Of a stretch of DNA of 64,000 nucleotides, positions 8,901 to 17,707 are shown in pieces. Positions within the stretch are counted from its first letter, which is position 1; every line of letters starts with the position of its first letter. This DNA comes from SCGC-AAA076-P13 sp963926355 (GTDB lineage Bacteria; Pseudomonadota; Gammaproteobacteria; Magnimaribacterales; D2472), in NCBI GenBank assembly GCA_963926355.1, contig CAWUWW010000001.1:1-64000 (forward strand), read 5' to 3'. Both the position numbers and the translations under genes were made by a program. Below the pieces are notes generated by a model. That model made no database searches. It was given only the letters and a program-made list of their open reading frames with translations, and was not told where the DNA came from.

Positions 8901-9995
8901 TTGAAAAAGGGCGACCTTCTTTCAGATGAGTTGCTAGAGTCACTTGTCCTTAATAACATATTCTCAATCAGGACTGCTGAAGATAGTACTAATGATGTAA
9001 TTGAAGATACGGAAAAAAGCTACAACGCATATATAAAAGATATTAAGGCTAGATACGAAGCTAAAAGAGCTAAGATTATTCGAGGTCATGACCTCGCACC
9101 TGGGGTCATTAAAATTGTTAAAGTTTATTTAGCTATAAAGAGGAGAATTCAGCCAGGTGATAAGATGGCAGGCCGTCATGGTAATAAGGGTGTTATTTCA
9201 GAAATCATGCCTGTTGAAGATATGCCTTATGATGTAAATGGAGATCCTGTTGATATAGTATTGAACCCACTTGGTGTTCCGTCTAGGATGAACGTTGGAC
9301 AGATTTTAGAAACTCATATGGGTTGTGCTGCAAAAGGTATTGGTAAAAAAATTGACAATATGTTGAAAGCCAACGCGAAGCCAGCAGAGCTTAAAGACTA
9401 CTTAGACAAGTTATACAACACCAATGCAGCTAATAAAGAGGATATAAATTCTTTTAATAATGCTGAAATACTTGAACTTGCTAATAATCTTAGGGATGGA
9501 CTTCCGATAGCTACGCCAGTGTTTGATGGAGCAAAGGAGAGCGAAGTTAAAGACTTATTAAAATTAGCAGACCTTCCAGAATCTGGTCAATTTACTTTAT
9601 ATGATGGCAGAACAGGGACTCAGTTTGATAGACCTGTAACTGTGGGTTATATGTATATTATTAAACTAAATCATTTAGTTGACGACAAAATGCATGCAAG
9701 GTCTACAGGCTCATATAGCTTAGTTACTCAGCAACCATTAGGTGGTAAAGCTCAATTTGGTGGCCAGAGATTTGGTGAAATGGAAGTTTGGGCATTAGAG
9801 GCTTATGGAGCCTCATACACTCTTCAAGAAATGTTAACAGTTAAATCTGATGACGTAGCTGGAAGGACGAAGATGTATAAAAATATTGTTGCCGGAAAAT
9901 ATGAAATGGATGCCTCTATACCGGAATCATTTAATGTTCTTAGTAAAGAAATTAAATCATTAGGAATTAACCTCGAATTAGATTCAGAAAACTAG
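5934..9995 (+). CDS. rpoB: DNA-directed RNA polymerase beta subunit
   Basis: RpoB forms half of the RNA polymerase active-site cleft. The 1353 residues match the gammaproteobacterial length (E. coli 1342). The rifampicin-binding segment at about 512-538 is wild-type-like: [20 protein letters not shown] is unchanged from E. coli, followed by [18 protein letters not shown]. The late motifs [10 protein letters not shown] and the C-terminal [20 protein letters not shown] are present. Its TAG abuts the rpoC ribosome-binding site 9 nt before that gene. Confidence 0.99.
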   Translation: [1353 protein letters not shown]

Positions 9996-10004
9996 GAGAT
10001 AAAA

Positions 10005-13000
10005 TTGAGAGACTTATTAAATTCATTGAAACAAGGGCAGGATGGTTTCACTACCATTTCTGCAGGGCTAGCTTCTCCTCAAGTAATTAAATCTTGGTCG
10101 TTTGGCGAGGTTAAAAAACCTGAGACTATAAACTATAGAACTTTTAAACCAGAAAGAGATGGTTTATTTTGCTCAAAAATATTTGGACCTATAAAGGATT
10201 ACGAATGTATCTGTGGTAAATATAAGCGAATGAAGCATAGAGGGGTTGTTTGTGAGAAATGTGGAGTAGAGGTAACTCTTGCCAAGGTTAGAAGAGAAAG
10301 AATGGGCCATATTGACTTAGCAGCACCAGTTGCTCATATTTGGTTTCTTAAATCTTTACCATCAAGAATAGGGCTTCTATTAAATACAACTCTAAGAGAA
10401 ATAGAGAGAGTTTTATACTTTGAAAGCTACATAGTCACAGATCCTGGGCTTACTGAATTAGAAAAAGGTCAAATCTTGACAGAAGAAGAGTGGGTTGAAA
10501 AGTATGAAGAGTTCGGTGACGAATTCTCTGCTGGAATGGGTGCTGAAGCTGTTCAAGTTTTACTTGAAGAGCTTGATATCAATGATGAAATAAGAATCAT
10601 AAGAGAAGAAATTCCTCAAACTAACTCAGAAACAAAGTTAAAAAAACTTTCTAAAAGATTAAAGCTGTTAGAAGCGTTTAATGAATCTGGAAATAGACCT
10701 GAATGGATGGTGATGAATGTATTGCCAGTTCTACCGCCAGACTTAAGACCTTTAGTACCTCTTGAAGGTGGAAGATTCGCAACTTCAGATCTAAATGACT
10801 TATATAGAAGAGTTATTAATAGAAATAACAGACTAAAAAGACTTCTTGAATTAAGTGCTCCTGAAATCATTGTAAGAAATGAAAAAAGAATGCTCCAAGA
10901 GTCTGTAGATGCATTACTTGATAACGGAAGAAGAGGAAGAGTTATTACCGGTACCAATAAAAGACCATTAAAATCTCTTGCGGATATGATTAAAGGTAAG
11001 GGCGGTAGATTTAGACAAAACCTTCTTGGTAAAAGGGTTGATTATTCAGGAAGATCTGTAATTGTTTCAGGTCCTACACTTAGATTACATCAGTGTGGAT
11101 TACCTAAGAAAATGGCACTTGAGCTATTTAAACCTTTTGTATATGGAAAATTAGAAGAAAGAGAATTAGCTACTACTATTAAAGCTGCTAAGAAATTAGT
11201 AGAAAGAGAAACTCCTGAAGTTTGGGAAGTTCTTGAAGATGTTATTAGAGAGCATCCAGTAATGCTTAATAGAGCCCCTACATTACATAGATTAGGCTTA
11301 CAAGCCTTTGAACCAAAACTTATAGAAGGAAAAGCTATCCAACTTCATCCTTTGGTCTGTGTTGCATTTAATGCTGATTTTGATGGTGACCAAATGGCTG
11401 TTCACGTTCCTTTAACCTTGGAAGCGCAGCTTGAAGCAAGAGCCTTAATGATGTCTACAAATAATATCCTATCACCAGCTGATGGATCTCCAGTAATCAG
11501 TCCAACTCAAGATATTGTTTTAGGTCTTTATTATATGACTCGTGATAACGCTAGTGCTACTGGTGGAGGAAGAGTGTTCAGTGATCCTGATGAAGTTTTA
11601 AGAGCTTTTGGAACTGAGACATTAAAAGTTCACTCTCCAGTTAAAGTAAGAATTAAAGATGCAGATGGCGAAACATCTATTCATGAATCTACTGTTGGAA
11701 GAGTTTTAATATGGAGAATAACTCCAATAGAAGTTGGATTTGAAAACATAAATAAAGTCCTAAATAAAAAATTAATTTCTAAATTAGTGGATATTTCATA
11801 CAGAAAATCAGGTCTTAAAAAGACTGTTATTTTTGCTGACCAACTTATGTACTTAGGTTTTGATTTTTCAACAAGATCAGGTTCCTCTATTGGGGTTAAT
11901 GATTTTGTTATTCCGGATGAAAAATCAAAAATTATTGAAACCTCTGAAAAAGAAGTTAAGGCTATTGAAAAGCAATTTAATTCAGGCCTAGTTACTAGAG
12001 GGGAAAGATATAACAAGGTTATTGATATCTGGTCCAGGGCTAATGAGCAAGTAGCAAAAGCCATGATGGAAAAAATTAGTGTGGAAATAGCTATTACTCC
12101 TGATGGAAAAAAAGTAGAACAATCTTCATTTAACTCCGTATATATATATGCAGATTCAGGTGCCAGGGGATCCCCTGCACAGATAAGACAGCTTTCTGGA
12201 ATGAGAGGCCTTATGTCTAAACCGGATGGATCTATTATAGAGACACCTATTACTGCTAACTTTAGAGAAGGCTTGTCAGTTCTTCAGTACTTTATCTCGA
12301 CTCATGGAGCTAGAAAAGGTCTTGCAGATACAGCGCTTAAAACAGCTAACTCAGGTTACTTAACAAGAAGATTGTGCGATGTCTCCATGGATTCTGTTAT
12401 TAATATTGCTGACTGTGGTACATCTGAGTCAATCACTGTTACATCAATTATTGATGGCGGAGAAATTATTCAAGCACTTACAGATAGAATATTAGGAAGA
12501 GTTATTGCAGAGCCTATATTTGATAATGATGGCAAGGAATTATTTGCTAAAGATACTATGCTTGATGAAGATGCTGTTGATAGTATTGATTCATTGAATC
12601 TATCTACTTTAAAAGTTAGATCTCCAATGACATGTGAGGCTTCAATTGGAGTTTGTTCATCATGTTATGGAAGAGATTTAGCTAGAGGTCATTTGGTTCA
12701 TAGAGGAGAAGCGGTCGGTGTTGTAGCCGCTCAGTCTATTGGCGAGCCTGGAACACAGTTAACTATGCGTACTTTCCATATCGGTGGAGCTGCGTCAAGT
12801 ACATCTGAAGATAATGCAATCTTTAATAAAAACTTAGGTGTTGTTTCATTCTCAGAAGAAATGAAAACAGTTACTAATAAAGATAAGCTTGAGGTTGTAG
12901 TTTCAAGAAATGGTATGGCGACTATTACAGAGCCTAACGGTAAAATAACTGAACAATATAAAGTTCCTTATGGCGCTACTTTAGAAGTTAAAAATAATGC

Positions 13001-14186
13001 TGATCTTAAGATCGGTACTAAAGTTGCCTCTTGGGATCCATACACACGTCCAATTATTGCTGAAGCATCTGGAAAAATTAAATTTATTGATATTGAAGAT
13101 GGAGTTACTGTTAGAGAGCAAATGGATGAGCTAACCGGACTTTCTAGTATTGAAATCATCGATGTATCAGATAGACCAACTACAGGAAGAGAATTGGCAC
13201 CTAAAGTGCAAATTGTCGATTCCAAAGGTAAACCAGTAATAATCGGTGAGTTTAAAGTTCCTGCCGAATACCCATTACCAGCAGGCGGACTAGTTAACTT
13301 AAGAAATGGTCAAAAACTAACAGCTGGTGAGGTTATTGCTAGAATGCCTTTAGTTGCATCAAAAACTAAAGATATTACAGGTGGACTTCCTAGAGTTGCA
13401 GATTTATTTGAGGCTAGAAAGCCAAAAGATGCATCTGTTCTATCAGAAGAAACGGGTATTATTTCTTTTGGAAAAGAAACAAAAGGTAAAATTAGGCTTG
13501 TTATTACTCCTGAAGGAGCTACTAAGAAAGCTCAAAATACTGAAATGTTAATTCCAAAACACAGAACGTTATCTGTATTTGAAGGGGAGAGAATTTCTAA
13601 AGGAGATATTATTTCTGATGGCCCATATAGCCCTCATGATATTTTAAGGCTTAAAGGAATTCCCGCTCTTACAAACTTTATTGTTAATGAAATACAGGAT
13701 GTTTATAGACTGCAAGGTGTATCAATTAATGACAAGCATATTGAAACGATATTAAGGCAGATGTTAAGAAAAGCATTAATCATAGATGGTTGTGATACTA
13801 AATTCATCCAAGGCGATGTGGTTAGCTATGCAGAACTCAAGGAAGAGAATGCGAAAGTTGAAAAATCTGGAAAAACTCCTGCTGAGTTTGAAAGAGTGTT
13901 GTTAGGTATTACCAAAGCTTCTCTATCAACAGATTCATTTATATCAGCTGCTTCATTCCAGGAAACAACTAGAGTTTTAACTGAAGCTGCGGTTACTGGT
14001 AAGAAAGATCATCTTAGAGGTCTAAAAGAAAATGTTGTTGTTGGAAGACTAATACCTGCTGGAACAGGTATGGAATTCCATGACAGATTAAAGAATAAAA
14101 AACAAAACGATATTGAAGAGACGACCTTATCCGCTGACGATATAGAAGCAGCGCTAAGGGAAGGTCTTCAAGAAAACGAGGAATAA
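10005..14186 (+). CDS. rpoC: DNA-directed RNA polymerase beta-prime subunit
   Basis: RpoC carries the catalytic magnesium site: NADFDGD lies at 456-462. The N-terminal zinc site uses Cys68, Cys70, Cys83 and Cys86; the second is visible as C-x6-C-x2-C near residue 880 (CEASIGVCSSC). The length, 1393, matches E. coli (1407). The start is TTG at 10005, supported by GGAG at 9995-9998 and by the conserved MRDLLNSLK opening, which has no upstream alternative. TTG for a core polymerase subunit is unusual. It ends 56 nt before rpsL with no terminator. Confidence 0.99.
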   Translation: MRDLLNSLKQGQDGFTTISAGLASPQVIKSWSFGEVKKPETINYRTFKPERDGLFCSKIFGPIKDYECICGKYKRMKHRGVVCEKCGVEVTLAKVRRERMGHIDLAAPVAHIWFLKSLPSRIGLLLNTTLREIERVLYFESYIVTDPGLTELEKGQILTEEEWVEKYEEFGDEFSAGMGAEAVQVLLEELDINDEIRIIREEIPQTNSETKLKKLSKRLKLLEAFNESGNRPEWMVMNVLPVLPPDLRPLVPLEGGRFATSDLNDLYRRVINRNNRLKRLLELSAPEIIVRNEKRMLQESVDALLDNGRRGRVITGTNKRPLKSLADMIKGKGGRFRQNLLGKRVDYSGRSVIVSGPTLRLHQCGLPKKMALELFKPFVYGKLEERELATTIKAAKKLVERETPEVWEVLEDVIREHPVMLNRAPTLHRLGLQAFEPKLIEGKAIQLHPLVCVAFNADFDGDQMAVHVPLTLEAQLEARALMMSTNNILSPADGSPVISPTQDIVLGLYYMTRDNASATGGGRVFSDPDEVLRAFGTETLKVHSPVKVRIKDADGETSIHESTVGRVLIWRITPIEVGFENINKVLNKKLISKLVDISYRKSGLKKTVIFADQLMYLGFDFSTRSGSSIGVNDFVIPDEKSKIIETSEKEVKAIEKQFNSGLVTRGERYNKVIDIWSRANEQVAKAMMEKISVEIAITPDGKKVEQSSFNSVYIYADSGARGSPAQIRQLSGMRGLMSKPDGSIIETPITANFREGLSVLQYFISTHGARKGLADTALKTANSGYLTRRLCDVSMDSVINIADCGTSESITVTSIIDGGEIIQALTDRILGRVIAEPIFDNDGKELFAKDTMLDEDAVDSIDSLNLSTLKVRSPMTCEASIGVCSSCYGRDLARGHLVHRGEAVGVVAAQSIGEPGTQLTMRTFHIGGAASSTSEDNAIFNKNLGVVSFSEEMKTVTNKDKLEVVVSRNGMATITEPNGKITEQYKVPYGATLEVKNNADLKIGTKVASWDPYTRPIIAEASGKIKFIDIEDGVTVREQMDELTGLSSIEIIDVSDRPTTGRELAPKVQIVDSKGKPVIIGEFKVPAEYPLPAGGLVNLRNGQKLTAGEVIARMPLVASKTKDITGGLPRVADLFEARKPKDASVLSEETGIISFGKETKGKIRLVITPEGATKKAQNTEMLIPKHRTLSVFEGERISKGDIISDGPYSPHDILRLKGIPALTNFIVNEIQDVYRLQGVSINDKHIETILRQMLRKALIIDGCDTKFIQGDVVSYAELKEENAKVEKSGKTPAEFERVLLGITKASLSTDSFISAASFQETTRVLTEAAVTGKKDHLRGLKENVVVGRLIPAGTGMEFHDRLKNKKQNDIEETTLSADDIEAALREGLQENEE

Positions 14187-14188
14187 TC

Positions 14189-14217
14189 TTGACCGCGATC
14201 AACATGCTCTATAGAAT
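14189..14217 (+). promoter_or_regulatory. str-operon promoter upstream of rpsL
   Basis: TTGACC (14189-14194), a 17-nt spacer and TAGAAT (14212-14217) lie in the rpoC-rpsL gap. A GC-rich discriminator (cgcgtcc) follows, as in ppGpp-sensitive ribosomal promoters. The predicted start near 14224 leaves a leader of about 19 nt, too short for a structured operator. Confidence 0.8.
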
Positions 14218-14242
14218 CGCGTCCTAACTAAAAATAAAAATT

Positions 14243-14614
14243 ATGGCTACAATAAATCAATTAATTAAGAAGTCTAGGAACCCTAAAGTTCGAAAGACTG
14301 ACGTTCCCGCACTTGTTGCATGTCCTCAAAGAAGAGGTGTTTGCACACGTGTATATACAACAACTCCAAAGAAACCAAATTCTGCTTTAAGAAAGGTATG
14401 TAGAGTTAGATTAACAAGTGGATTTGAAGTTACATCGTATATTGGTGGAGAAGGACATAACCTCCAAGAGCATTCATTGGTATTAATACGTGGCGGAAGA
14501 GTTAAAGATCTTCCGGGTGTTAGATATCACACAGTTAGAGGAACGCTAGACACATCTGGTGTTGCCAATCGTAAACAAAGAAGATCTAAATATGGAGCCA
14601 AAAAAGGTAAATAA
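14243..14614 (+). CDS. rpsL: 30S ribosomal protein S12
   Basis: S12 sits at the decoding centre and controls accuracy. The 123 residues are full length with the family core TTPKKPNSALRKVCRV and GGRVKDLPGVRYHTVRG. The lysines whose mutation gives streptomycin resistance are wild type (Lys43 and Lys88, counting Met), so the ribosome should be sensitive at this protein. The ATG is preceded only by A/T (aaaataaaaatt), with no Shine-Dalgarno. rpsG begins 2 nt after the stop. Confidence 0.98.
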   Translation: MATINQLIKKSRNPKVRKTDVPALVACPQRRGVCTRVYTTTPKKPNSALRKVCRVRLTSGFEVTSYIGGEGHNLQEHSLVLIRGGRVKDLPGVRYHTVRGTLDTSGVANRKQRRSKYGAKKGK

Positions 14615-14616
14615 TT

Positions 14617-15087
14617 ATGCCAAGAAGAAGAAGTCCCGAGAAGAGAAAAGTTTTACCAGATCCTAAATATAAAGATGTAATTCTTGCTAAGTTCATGAAT
14701 AACCTAATGAAAGATGGTAAAAAATCTATTGCTGAGAAAATTGTTTATGGTGCTTTTGAGCAAGTTGAAAAAACTTTAAAAGAAGATCCGCTAGGAATCT
14801 TTATGAAAGCTCTGGATGAAGTAAGTCCAGTTGTTGAAGTTAAATCTAGAAGAGTTGGCGGGGCTAATTACCAAGTCCCTATTGAAATTAGACCTTCTAG
14901 AAGACAAGCGCTTGCAATGAGATGGATTGTTGAAGCTGCTCGTAAGAGAAGTGAGAAAAATATGAATCTTAGATTGGCCGGAGAATTAATGGATGCATCT
15001 CAGAAGAAAGGATCTGCTGTTCGTAAAAGAGAAGATGTTCATAAAATGGCTGAAGCTAACAAAGCATTCTCTCATTTTAGATTTTAA
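14617..15087 (+). CDS. rpsG: 30S ribosomal protein S7
   Basis: S7 nucleates assembly of the 30S head and contacts E-site tRNA. It has 156 residues, the common bacterial length, with the opening MPRRRSPEKRKVLPDP and the conserved GGANYQVPIE loop. In E. coli S7 represses the str operon by binding a roughly 100-nt rpsL-rpsG intercistronic RNA. Here that spacer is 2 nt, so this control site is missing. The ATG follows an A/T run with a distant GGT only. Confidence 0.98.
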   Translation: MPRRRSPEKRKVLPDPKYKDVILAKFMNNLMKDGKKSIAEKIVYGAFEQVEKTLKEDPLGIFMKALDEVSPVVEVKSRRVGGANYQVPIEIRPSRRQALAMRWIVEAARKRSEKNMNLRLAGELMDASQKKGSAVRKREDVHKMAEANKAFSHFRF

Positions 15088-15107
15088 TCATTAACAAAAT
15101 ATAAATT

Positions 15108-17210
15108 ATGTCTAGACAAATTGTTTTAAACAAATATCGTAATGTTGGGATTTGTGCCCACGTTGATGCAGGCAAAACGACGACAACTGAAAGAGTTCTT
15201 TTTTATACTGGTCTATCTCATAAAATTGGTGAAGTGCATGATGGCGCAGCTACTATGGATTGGATGGAGCAGGAGCAAGAAAGAGGAATAACAATTACAT
15301 CTGCTGCTACTACATGTTTTTGGAGCGGTATGGAACAACAGTTCCCTCAGCACAGAATAAATATTATTGATACACCAGGTCACGTTGACTTCACAATTGA
15401 AGTAGAAAGATCTCTAAGAGTTCTAGATGGAGCTGTAGTAGTTTTTTGCGGTACATCTGGAGTTGAGCCTCAGTCAGAAACTGTATGGAGACAAGCAAAT
15501 AGATACGAAGTACCTAGAATCGTCTTTATTAATAAAATGGATAGAGCGGGAGCAAACTTTGAGCGAGTTGTTGCTCAGATTAAAGACAGACTAGGCGCTA
15601 ACATTATCCCTATCCAATATAATATTGGAACAGAAGAAGACTTCAAAGGTGTTGTTGATTTAATTAACATGAGAGCTATTTATTGGAATGAAGACGATCA
15701 GGGGCTTACCTTTGATTCTAGAGAAATTCCTGAAGATATTCTAGGAAGGTGTAATGAGTTAAGAGAAGAAATGGTTGAAGCTGCAGCTGAAGCAAATGAA
15801 GAATTAATGGATACATATCTTGAATCTGGAGAACTATCAATTGAGCAAATTAAGGCTGGCCTTAGAATTAGATCACTGGCTAATGAATTAATCGTAGGCT
15901 TGTGTGGTTCGGCCTTCAAAAATAAAGGCGTTCAAGCTATGCTTGATGCTATTATTGAATTCCTTCCTGCTCCAGATGAAGTTAAAGCAATCACAGGTGT
16001 TATTCCAAATAACAGTAAAGAGGACGAAGTTCCAGATGTAAGAAAATCATCTGATGATGAGCCATTCTCTGCACTTGCCTTTAAAATTGCTACAGATCCT
16101 TTTGTTGGCACACTGACATTTATAAGAGTTTACTCAGGCGTATTGAATGTAGGAGATGCAGTTATTAACTCAACAAAATCTAAAAAAGAAAGAGTTGGAA
16201 GAATGGTTCAGATGCATGCAAATAACAGAGAAGAAATTAAAGAAGTTAGAGCGGGTGATATTGCAGCCTGTATAGGACTTAAAGATGTTACCACTGGTGA
16301 TACTTTATCTAGCTTGGATAAGCCAATTGTTTTAGAGAGAATGGATTTTCCAGAACCAGTAATATCAGTTGCTGTTGAACCTAAATCAAAACCAGACCAA
16401 GAAAAAATGTCTTTAGCTTTAGGTAAGTTAGCCCAAGAAGATCCTTCATTTAGAGTTCATAGTGATGAGGAGTCAGGTCAAACAATCATATCTGGTATGG
16501 GAGAGCTTCACTTAGATGTTCTTGTTGACAGAATGAGAAGAGAGTTTTCAGTTGAAGCAAATATAGGCAAGCCACAAGTTTCTTATAGAGAAACTATTAA
16601 GGAAACAGTTGAAGTAGAAGGTAAATTTGTTAGACAGAGTGGTGGTAAGGGTCAGTATGGACATGTATGGTTGAAACTTGAGCCTCTGGGACTGGATGAT
16701 GAATATGAATTTGTTGATAAAATTGTTGGCGGATCAATCCCTAAAGAATATATCCCAGCAGTAAATAAAGGTATTCAAGAACAAATGAAAAATGGTTGTA
16801 TAGCAGGATATCCATTATTAGCCCTTAGAGCTACTTTGTTTGATGGTTCATTCCATGATGTCGATTCAAACGAGATGGCATTTAAAATTGCTGGCTCGTA
16901 CGCTCTTAAAGAAGGAGCTTTGAAAGCTAACCCGGCCGTTCTTGAGCCTATTATGAAAGTTGTTGTTGTAACGCCTGAAGATCATATGGGTGATGTTGTT
17001 GGCGATCTTAATAGACGTAGAGGTATTATTTTAGGAATGGATGATATTCCATCTGGTAAAGAGGTTTCTTCAGAAGTGCCTTTGGCTGAGATGTTTGGAT
17101 ATGCAACAGACTTAAGATCTGCAACACAAGGTAGAGCAACATTTACCATGGAATTCACTAAATATGGTGAAGTTCCTAAAATGATTGCTGAGCAATTAAA
17201 AAACTCATAA
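15108..17210 (+). CDS. fusA: Elongation factor G
   Basis: EF-G is the translocation GTPase. The 700 residues include the P-loop AHVDAGKT at 17-24, the switch regions ERGITI and DTPGHVDF, NKMD for guanine specificity, and the full set of domains to a C terminus matching E. coli (704). There is no Shine-Dalgarno: the ATG follows acaaaatataaatt. In E. coli tuf comes next; here a 122-nt gap leads straight to the S10 promoter and rpsJ. Confidence 0.98.
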   Translation: MSRQIVLNKYRNVGICAHVDAGKTTTTERVLFYTGLSHKIGEVHDGAATMDWMEQEQERGITITSAATTCFWSGMEQQFPQHRINIIDTPGHVDFTIEVERSLRVLDGAVVVFCGTSGVEPQSETVWRQANRYEVPRIVFINKMDRAGANFERVVAQIKDRLGANIIPIQYNIGTEEDFKGVVDLINMRAIYWNEDDQGLTFDSREIPEDILGRCNELREEMVEAAAEANEELMDTYLESGELSIEQIKAGLRIRSLANELIVGLCGSAFKNKGVQAMLDAIIEFLPAPDEVKAITGVIPNNSKEDEVPDVRKSSDDEPFSALAFKIATDPFVGTLTFIRVYSGVLNVGDAVINSTKSKKERVGRMVQMHANNREEIKEVRAGDIAACIGLKDVTTGDTLSSLDKPIVLERMDFPEPVISVAVEPKSKPDQEKMSLALGKLAQEDPSFRVHSDEESGQTIISGMGELHLDVLVDRMRREFSVEANIGKPQVSYRETIKETVEVEGKFVRQSGGKGQYGHVWLKLEPLGLDDEYEFVDKIVGGSIPKEYIPAVNKGIQEQMKNGCIAGYPLLALRATLFDGSFHDVDSNEMAFKIAGSYALKEGALKANPAVLEPIMKVVVVTPEDHMGDVVGDLNRRRGIILGMDDIPSGKEVSSEVPLAEMFGYATDLRSATQGRATFTMEFTKYGEVPKMIAEQLKNS

Positions 17211-17238
17211 ATAATATTAGCTAATCACGTCATTGTTG

Positions 17239-17267
17239 TTGACGTATAGCCAGTATGAGCTTAGAAT
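17239..17267 (+). promoter_or_regulatory. S10-operon promoter with an inverted repeat over the -35 box
   Basis: TTGACG (17239-17244), 17 nt, TAGAAT (17262-17267); the predicted start is near 17274. ACGTCA (17227-17232) and TGACGT (17240-17245) form a perfect 6-bp inverted repeat with a 7-nt spacer that covers the -35 box. As RNA this could be a weak hairpin ending fusA; as DNA it could be an operator. It lacks a U-tract, so a terminator role is weak. Confidence 0.78.
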
Positions 17268-17272
17268 ACGCC

Positions 17273-17295
17273 ACATTTTGCAATAAGCACAATGT
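17273..17295 (+). promoter_or_regulatory. 5'-terminal hairpin of the S10-operon mRNA
   Basis: ACATTTTGC (17273-17281) pairs with GCACAATGT (17287-17295) through 8 bp with one mismatch around AATAA. It begins at the predicted transcription start, so the mRNA would carry a 5'-end stem. The whole leader is about 59 nt, far shorter than the roughly 170-nt L4-responsive S10 leader of E. coli. Confidence 0.5.
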
Positions 17296-17332
17296 TAGAA
17301 AGAATAATTTAATAGGATAAATAAAGGTAAAA

Positions 17333-17644
17333 ATGGAGAATCAGTCAATCAGAATTAGGCTTAAAGCTTTTGATTATAGATTGATCGATGCTTCTGCTAA
17401 GTTGATAGTTGAGACTGTTAAAAAAACAGGTGCAATTGTCAATGGACCAATACCTTTACCAGTTAAAAAAGAGAGAACAACAATACTGAAATCTCCGCAT
17501 AAAGATAAAGATGCTAGAGACCAGTATGAGATTGTTACGTATAAGAGACTTATGGATATAATCCAACCAACTGATAAAACAGTTGATGCTTTGATGAAAT
17601 TAGATCTATCTTCAGGGGTAGACGTTCAAATAAGCCTGGGTTAA
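17333..17644 (+). CDS. rpsJ: 30S ribosomal protein S10
   Basis: S10 belongs to the 30S head and also binds NusG or NusB in transcription. It has 103 residues with the conserved QSIRIRLKAFDYRLID opening and the loop segment VNGPIPLPVKKERTTILKSP. AAAGG before the ATG is a moderate Shine-Dalgarno. It opens the S10 cluster; unlike in E. coli, 63 nt of possibly structured RNA separate it from rplC. Confidence 0.98.
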   Translation: MENQSIRIRLKAFDYRLIDASAKLIVETVKKTGAIVNGPIPLPVKKERTTILKSPHKDKDARDQYEIVTYKRLMDIIQPTDKTVDALMKLDLSSGVDVQISLG

Positions 17645-17707
17645 TTCATTTATTTAACGCGAATAAGCGGCCATAGAGGGTTACAAGCCCCGTAAAAGGA
17701 GATTAAA
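17645..17707 (+). other. rpsJ-rplC spacer, possible regulatory RNA
   Basis: This 63-nt gap is the longest inside an otherwise overlapping run of more than 25 genes. It is GC-richer than its surroundings. GGGTT (17679-17683) can pair with AGCCC (17687-17691) in a small stem shortly before the rplC Shine-Dalgarno. No promoter fits. Its function is unknown; an L3 or L4 control element is a guess. Confidence 0.35.
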
